This document shows positions 30,678-32,999 of a stretch of DNA of 32,999 nucleotides, piece by piece (positions within the stretch are counted from its first letter, which is position 1; each line of letters begins with the position of its first letter). The notes under the pieces are model-generated. The model had not been told where the DNA came from. It made no database searches and saw nothing but the letters and a program-made list of their open reading frames with translations. The translations under genes were made by a program, and so were the position numbers. This stretch comes from Peptococcaceae bacterium (GTDB taxonomy: Bacteria > Bacillota > Desulfitobacteriia > Desulfitobacteriales > Syntrophobotulaceae), in NCBI GenBank assembly GCA_009783315.1, contig WRHI01000026.1:1-32999 (forward strand), written 5' to 3'.

Positions 30678-30843
30678 CTAGTACTCTACCACACCCAAAT
30701 CACCTAATATCTTGCTTCATCTTTCGGCACGATACTTCGTCAGTCCCCCCTAGCAGACGCCCGGTATGCGTCGTCGGTTCTTCCTTGCCTCGTGCCGAAA
30801 TACTTGCAATCTATTAGGCGATTTGGGTGTGGTAGAGTACTAG
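30678..30843. repeat. 166-bp palindromic element at the antiporter 3' end
   Basis: The outer 24 bases at both ends are perfect inverted copies (from CTAGTACTC at 30678 and its complement ending at 30843). Imperfect pairing continues for about 55 bases, including the CGGCACGA / TCGTGCCG helix. The centre (about 30735-30785) is asymmetric. The right arm contains the TAG stop of the antiporter gene. It could terminate that transcript. The core order resembles the 2171-2328 element when read on the minus strand. No gene lies in 30571-30839. Confidence 0.85.
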
Positions 30844-32105
30844 GCATCTCTCAAGAGTGACGGATCACCTTTAGGGTGGGTCTTGGTCTTTTTTTGCTTT
30901 AATTTCCAACGGAAAATCTTAGCCATTCCCTGGGCGATCTGATCGGAAAAACGGCTCAGCAGGGGCCCGGAAATCGCCAGGATCACCACATAAAGCACGG
31001 CAAAAGACCACAGAGAGTTGCTCAAACCAGCTGTTAGACCCATGCCTGCCAGAATAATAGAAAACTCCCCTCTTGAGACAATTGTCAGCCCGACATTAAC
31101 CGCGCCCCGTTTGTTGATTTTGGCCATTTTGCTCATGACAATCCCATAAATCATACTGCCAACTAATGTCAGTACCACAGCAATCAACGCCGCAGGCAGA
31201 GATTGCGTCAACATCTCTCCGTTCAGGGTTATGCTGAACCCAAAGGCGAAGAAGAACGCCGCGCCAAAAAAATCACGGTATGGGACAACCATATGCATGA
31301 TTCTTTCCTTATGGGACGTTTCCGCCAGAACCATCCCCAGAATCAACGCGCCGATGGCATCAGATATATCAAGCTTGTATGAGGTGCCGGCTATGAAAAA
31401 CAGCGCGCCAATAATCACCAGCAGAAACACTTCGTCGCTGGCAATGTTGAGAATTTTCTCCAGGAGACTCGTCTTGAGGCTGACCACCACAAACAGAATA
31501 ATGAACAGAAACGCGAAACCGATTGACGTCGCCAACTCCCAAGGGGTTCCGGAATGGGCCAGCGCAATGGCTGCCACAATTGGCAAGAAAATCGCCATAA
31601 AGATATCCTGAAACAGCATAAGCCCAAGAATGACTTCCGTCTCCGGATTCGCCGTTCTCTTCATATCCACAAGGGTTTTGGCGACGATGGCACTGGATGA
31701 GATAATAATAATGCCGAAAGCCAGCAGGATTTCCGGAAGCGCCCATCCCATGCATACCGCGAAAACCAGGGCGCTTGTCCCTACAATGCTTAAATAAAGC
31801 AACCCGCTTGTCAGCACGGTTCGCAAAGAATTGAGGAGTTTCTTAATTGAAAACTCCAAGCCCAACGCAAACAACAAAAACAACACGCCAACCTCACCCA
31901 ACAGTTCAATGGCTTCTTTTGTTGGAATGGTGTTAATGATAGCCTCATCGGGATTATAGTGGATGACATTAAACAAAGCACTGACAGCAAGACCGGCCAC
32001 AATCAATGAAGGAACGATCGGGAATTTTAGTTTTGAAGAAAACAGTCCCGCCAAAGCCACAAACAGCAGAAGAATTCCTAATTGAAAAATCGTTTCACCT
32101 ATCAC
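30840..32105 (-). CDS. khtU: KhtU/KefB-type monovalent cation:H+ antiporter
   Basis: This 421-aa polytopic membrane protein belongs to the CPA2 family, with about 12 hydrophobic helices from residue 4 onward. Visible family features are FALGLEFSIKKLLNSL, the middle stretch DISDAIGALILGMVLAET, and RGEFSIILAGMGL near the C-terminus. It lacks the cytosolic RCK domain of KefB/KefC; that role falls to the separate upstream KhtT-like protein. Together they probably export K+ (or another monovalent cation) in exchange for protons. The start is GTG at 32105, right after the khtT stop, with GAGGGGAAA upstream. The stop lies in a palindromic repeat. Confidence 0.9.
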   Translation of the reverse strand: MIGETIFQLGILLLFVALAGLFSSKLKFPIVPSLIVAGLAVSALFNVIHYNPDEAIINTIPTKEAIELLGEVGVLFLLFALGLEFSIKKLLNSLRTVLTSGLLYLSIVGTSALVFAVCMGWALPEILLAFGIIIISSSAIVAKTLVDMKRTANPETEVILGLMLFQDIFMAIFLPIVAAIALAHSGTPWELATSIGFAFLFIILFVVVSLKTSLLEKILNIASDEVFLLVIIGALFFIAGTSYKLDISDAIGALILGMVLAETSHKERIMHMVVPYRDFFGAAFFFAFGFSITLNGEMLTQSLPAALIAVVLTLVGSMIYGIVMSKMAKINKRGAVNVGLTIVSRGEFSIILAGMGLTAGLSNSLWSFAVLYVVILAISGPLLSRFSDQIAQGMAKIFRWKLKQKKTKTHPKGDPSLLRDA

Positions 32106-32606
32106 CTATTTCCCCTCGCTCTTAATAAGTTGGTGAAAATTGCGGATCTGTTCCCGCGTTCCTGCCAGAACGACAGTATCTTTCTGGCAGATAAAATCAT
32201 TCGGGCCTGGGTTAATGATGTTCTCGCCACCGTGAGCCTTGATAATGGCAATAACACAGACACCAATATTTTCACGCAGACCGAGCTCTCCAATGGACTT
32301 ATCGCAAACAGGGCAGTCCTCCATTTTATGCCAATCAATGGTCAACTCTCTCAAATTGACTTTCATAGACTCAAGAGCGCGCGGCGTGTAGGTCATACCG
32401 CCCAGAATGCCCGCCACCCTGCGCGCTTCGTTATCATCCAGCGTAATAATATGATCGACATCGCCGTCTTCATCTTCTAAGTCGTAATGATAAATCTCCC
32501 GGGTGCCATCATCGTGAACAATAATGATAATTTGGGTGCCATCTTTTGCCGCGATAGAGAATTTCTTCCCTATACCAGGCAAATCCGTTTCTTTGATAAA
32601 ATCCAT
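32106..32606 (-). CDS. khtT: KhtT-like regulatory subunit (TrkA-C/RCK_C domain)
   Basis: This 166-aa cytosolic protein has an N-terminal beta-rich part (MDFIKETDLPGIGKKFSIAAKDGTQIIIIVHDDGTREIYHY) and a C-terminal RCK_C/TrkA-C domain (about 88-162: RELTID ... SIGELGLRENIGVCVIAIIKAHGGENIINPGPNDFICQKDTVVLAG). The domain order matches KhtT, which gates the KhtU antiporter through nucleotide and pH sensing. A CPVC motif (about 97-100) is unusual and might add redox sensitivity. The gene precedes and directly abuts the antiporter gene. Confidence 0.9.
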   Translation of the reverse strand: MDFIKETDLPGIGKKFSIAAKDGTQIIIIVHDDGTREIYHYDLEDEDGDVDHIITLDDNEARRVAGILGGMTYTPRALESMKVNLRELTIDWHKMEDCPVCDKSIGELGLRENIGVCVIAIIKAHGGENIINPGPNDFICQKDTVVLAGTREQIRNFHQLIKSEGK

Positions 32607-32672
32607 GCCAACACTCCCTTTTCTTCTTTACTGTTGAGCTCTGATTCCTCAGTTAACATAGTCTTCAACCAA

Positions 32673-32701
32673 ATTATAGTATACCCTTTTATGATATTCA
32701 A
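32673..32701 (-). promoter_or_regulatory. Sigma-A promoter of the khtT-khtU operon
   Basis: On the minus strand TTGAAT (32701-32696), a 17-base spacer and a perfect TATAAT (32678-32673) are present about 70 bases before the ATG at 32606. This is the clearest vegetative promoter in the window. Confidence 0.8.
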
Positions 32702-32755
32702 GATAAAACCCTCGCATAATAACCGGTCACCGCATCACCAGTTACAGATCAGACC

Positions 32756-32878
32756 CCAGCCGGAGGGGCAAGAGGGGGCGACGGCGGCGGGATGTGAGGC
32801 GCGTCCGCCAAGCCTTTGCGGGAGGGGCGGCAGCAGCTCTTGGGCATCGGAGCAGAAAAAGAGCGCAAGGCTGCCTTA
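32756..32878 (-). repeat. Half palindromic element adjoining a group II intron
   Basis: Read on the minus strand from 32878, this GC-rich stretch begins TAAGGCAGCCTTGCGCTC and follows the right half of the 21855-22065 element in order: TAAGGCAGCC, GCGC, a T-run with CGCTCC/TGCTCC, CTGCCGCC, CTCCCG, AAAGGCT, and a CCGCC/CCTCTT/CCCCT tail. The complementary left half is not present in the window; it may lie beyond the intron. Confidence 0.65.
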
Positions 32879-32999
32879 GTCGAGTAGCCCGAAGGAGTTT
32901 CACCCTCAGGCTCTCACAGAACCGTACGTGACACTCTCGCGTCATACGGCTCTTGTTATCTCATCGTCGGTCGTATCCCCATCTGCCAGTGATAGAACA
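32879..32999 (-). mobile_element. Group II intron, 3' end (domains V and VI), partial
   Basis: On the minus strand, 32952-32919 form a 34-base domain V: an 8-bp lower helix (GAGCCGTA / TACGGTTC), a 2-base CG bulge on the 3' side, a 6-bp upper helix and a GAGA tetraloop, with the AGC catalytic triad at positions 2-4. Domain VI follows (about 32916-32882) with a bulged A (GGCT-A-CTC) suited as branch point, six bases before a GAC 3' end at 32879. The catalytic core and any reverse transcriptase gene lie beyond the window edge. The class is not assigned; the AGC rather than CGC triad argues against a canonical IIC intron. Confidence 0.85.

Noticed and set aside
32742-32945. 67-codon minus-strand open frame at the right edge
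   Set aside because: It runs through domain V/VI of the group II intron and the palindromic repeat, so it is a chance frame in structured RNA sequence.
1-32999. CRISPR arrays, tRNA or rRNA genes, complete insertion sequences
   Set aside because: No evenly spaced direct repeats with unique spacers, no cloverleaf-like or rRNA segments, and no transposase gene were seen.

Overview
The window reads as a chromosomal segment of a motile Bacillota (Firmicutes) bacterium. The main reasons are FliY (a CheC-type phosphatase fused to a FliN domain), the Bacillus/Clostridia-like order fliE-F-G-H-I-J ... flbD-fliL-fliM-fliY-cheY-fliO-fliP, strong GGAGG-type ribosome binding sites and sigma-A-like promoters. 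The exact family cannot be fixed from the sequence alone.

Layout: (1) 1-1423, plus strand: an intergenic left edge, a Uma2-family protein and a RelB/DinJ-YoeB toxin-antitoxin pair that ends 17 bases from the 3' end of fliP. (2) 1441-19729, minus strand: about 18.3 kb of flagellar and chemotaxis genes transcribed flaG-fliD-fliS-(fliT/flgN-like)-small ORF-cheA-cheW-cheB-flgC-fliE-fliF-fliG-fliH-fliI-fliJ-flbD-fliL-fliM-fliY-cheY-fliO-fliP. Genes that normally sit inside such operons (flgB, fliK, flgD, flgE, and fliQ/fliR/flhB after fliP) are absent here. (3) 20071-21857, plus strand, divergent from flaG: a V4R sensor protein and a HAMP/PAS-like GGDEF diguanylate cyclase, a likely cyclic-di-GMP input beside the motility genes. 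(4) 22253-24465, plus: an ECF sigma factor, a one-TM putative anti-sigma protein and two membrane proteins in a tightly overlapping operon. (5) 24765-30501, minus: a catechol meta-cleavage operon (IclR regulator, 2-hydroxymuconic semialdehyde hydrolase, hydratase, acylating acetaldehyde dehydrogenase, 4-hydroxy-2-oxovalerate aldolase, XylT-like [2Fe-2S] ferredoxin, catechol 2,3-dioxygenase). (6) 30840-32606, minus: a KhtT/KhtU-type K+/H+ antiporter pair. (7) 32879-32999, minus: the 3' end (domains V and VI) of a group II intron that continues past the window.

How the genes work together: FliF, FliG, FliM and FliY form the MS-ring and switch. FliH, FliI, FliJ, FliO and FliP belong to the export apparatus. 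FliD, FliS and FlaG serve the filament. CheA, CheW, CheY and a receiver-less CheB carry the chemotaxis signal to FliM/FliY. The catechol genes form the hydrolytic branch of the meta pathway, from catechol to pyruvate and acetyl-CoA.

The most unusual content lies between genes. Long hairpin elements occur at 2171-2328, 21855-22065 and 30678-30843, and a half element at 32756-32878 is joined to the group II intron. The elements at 21855 and 32756 resemble each other. In the intact copy, the position matching the intron junction falls in the apical loop. A 53-codon small ORF (16492-16653) fills most of the gap before cheA.
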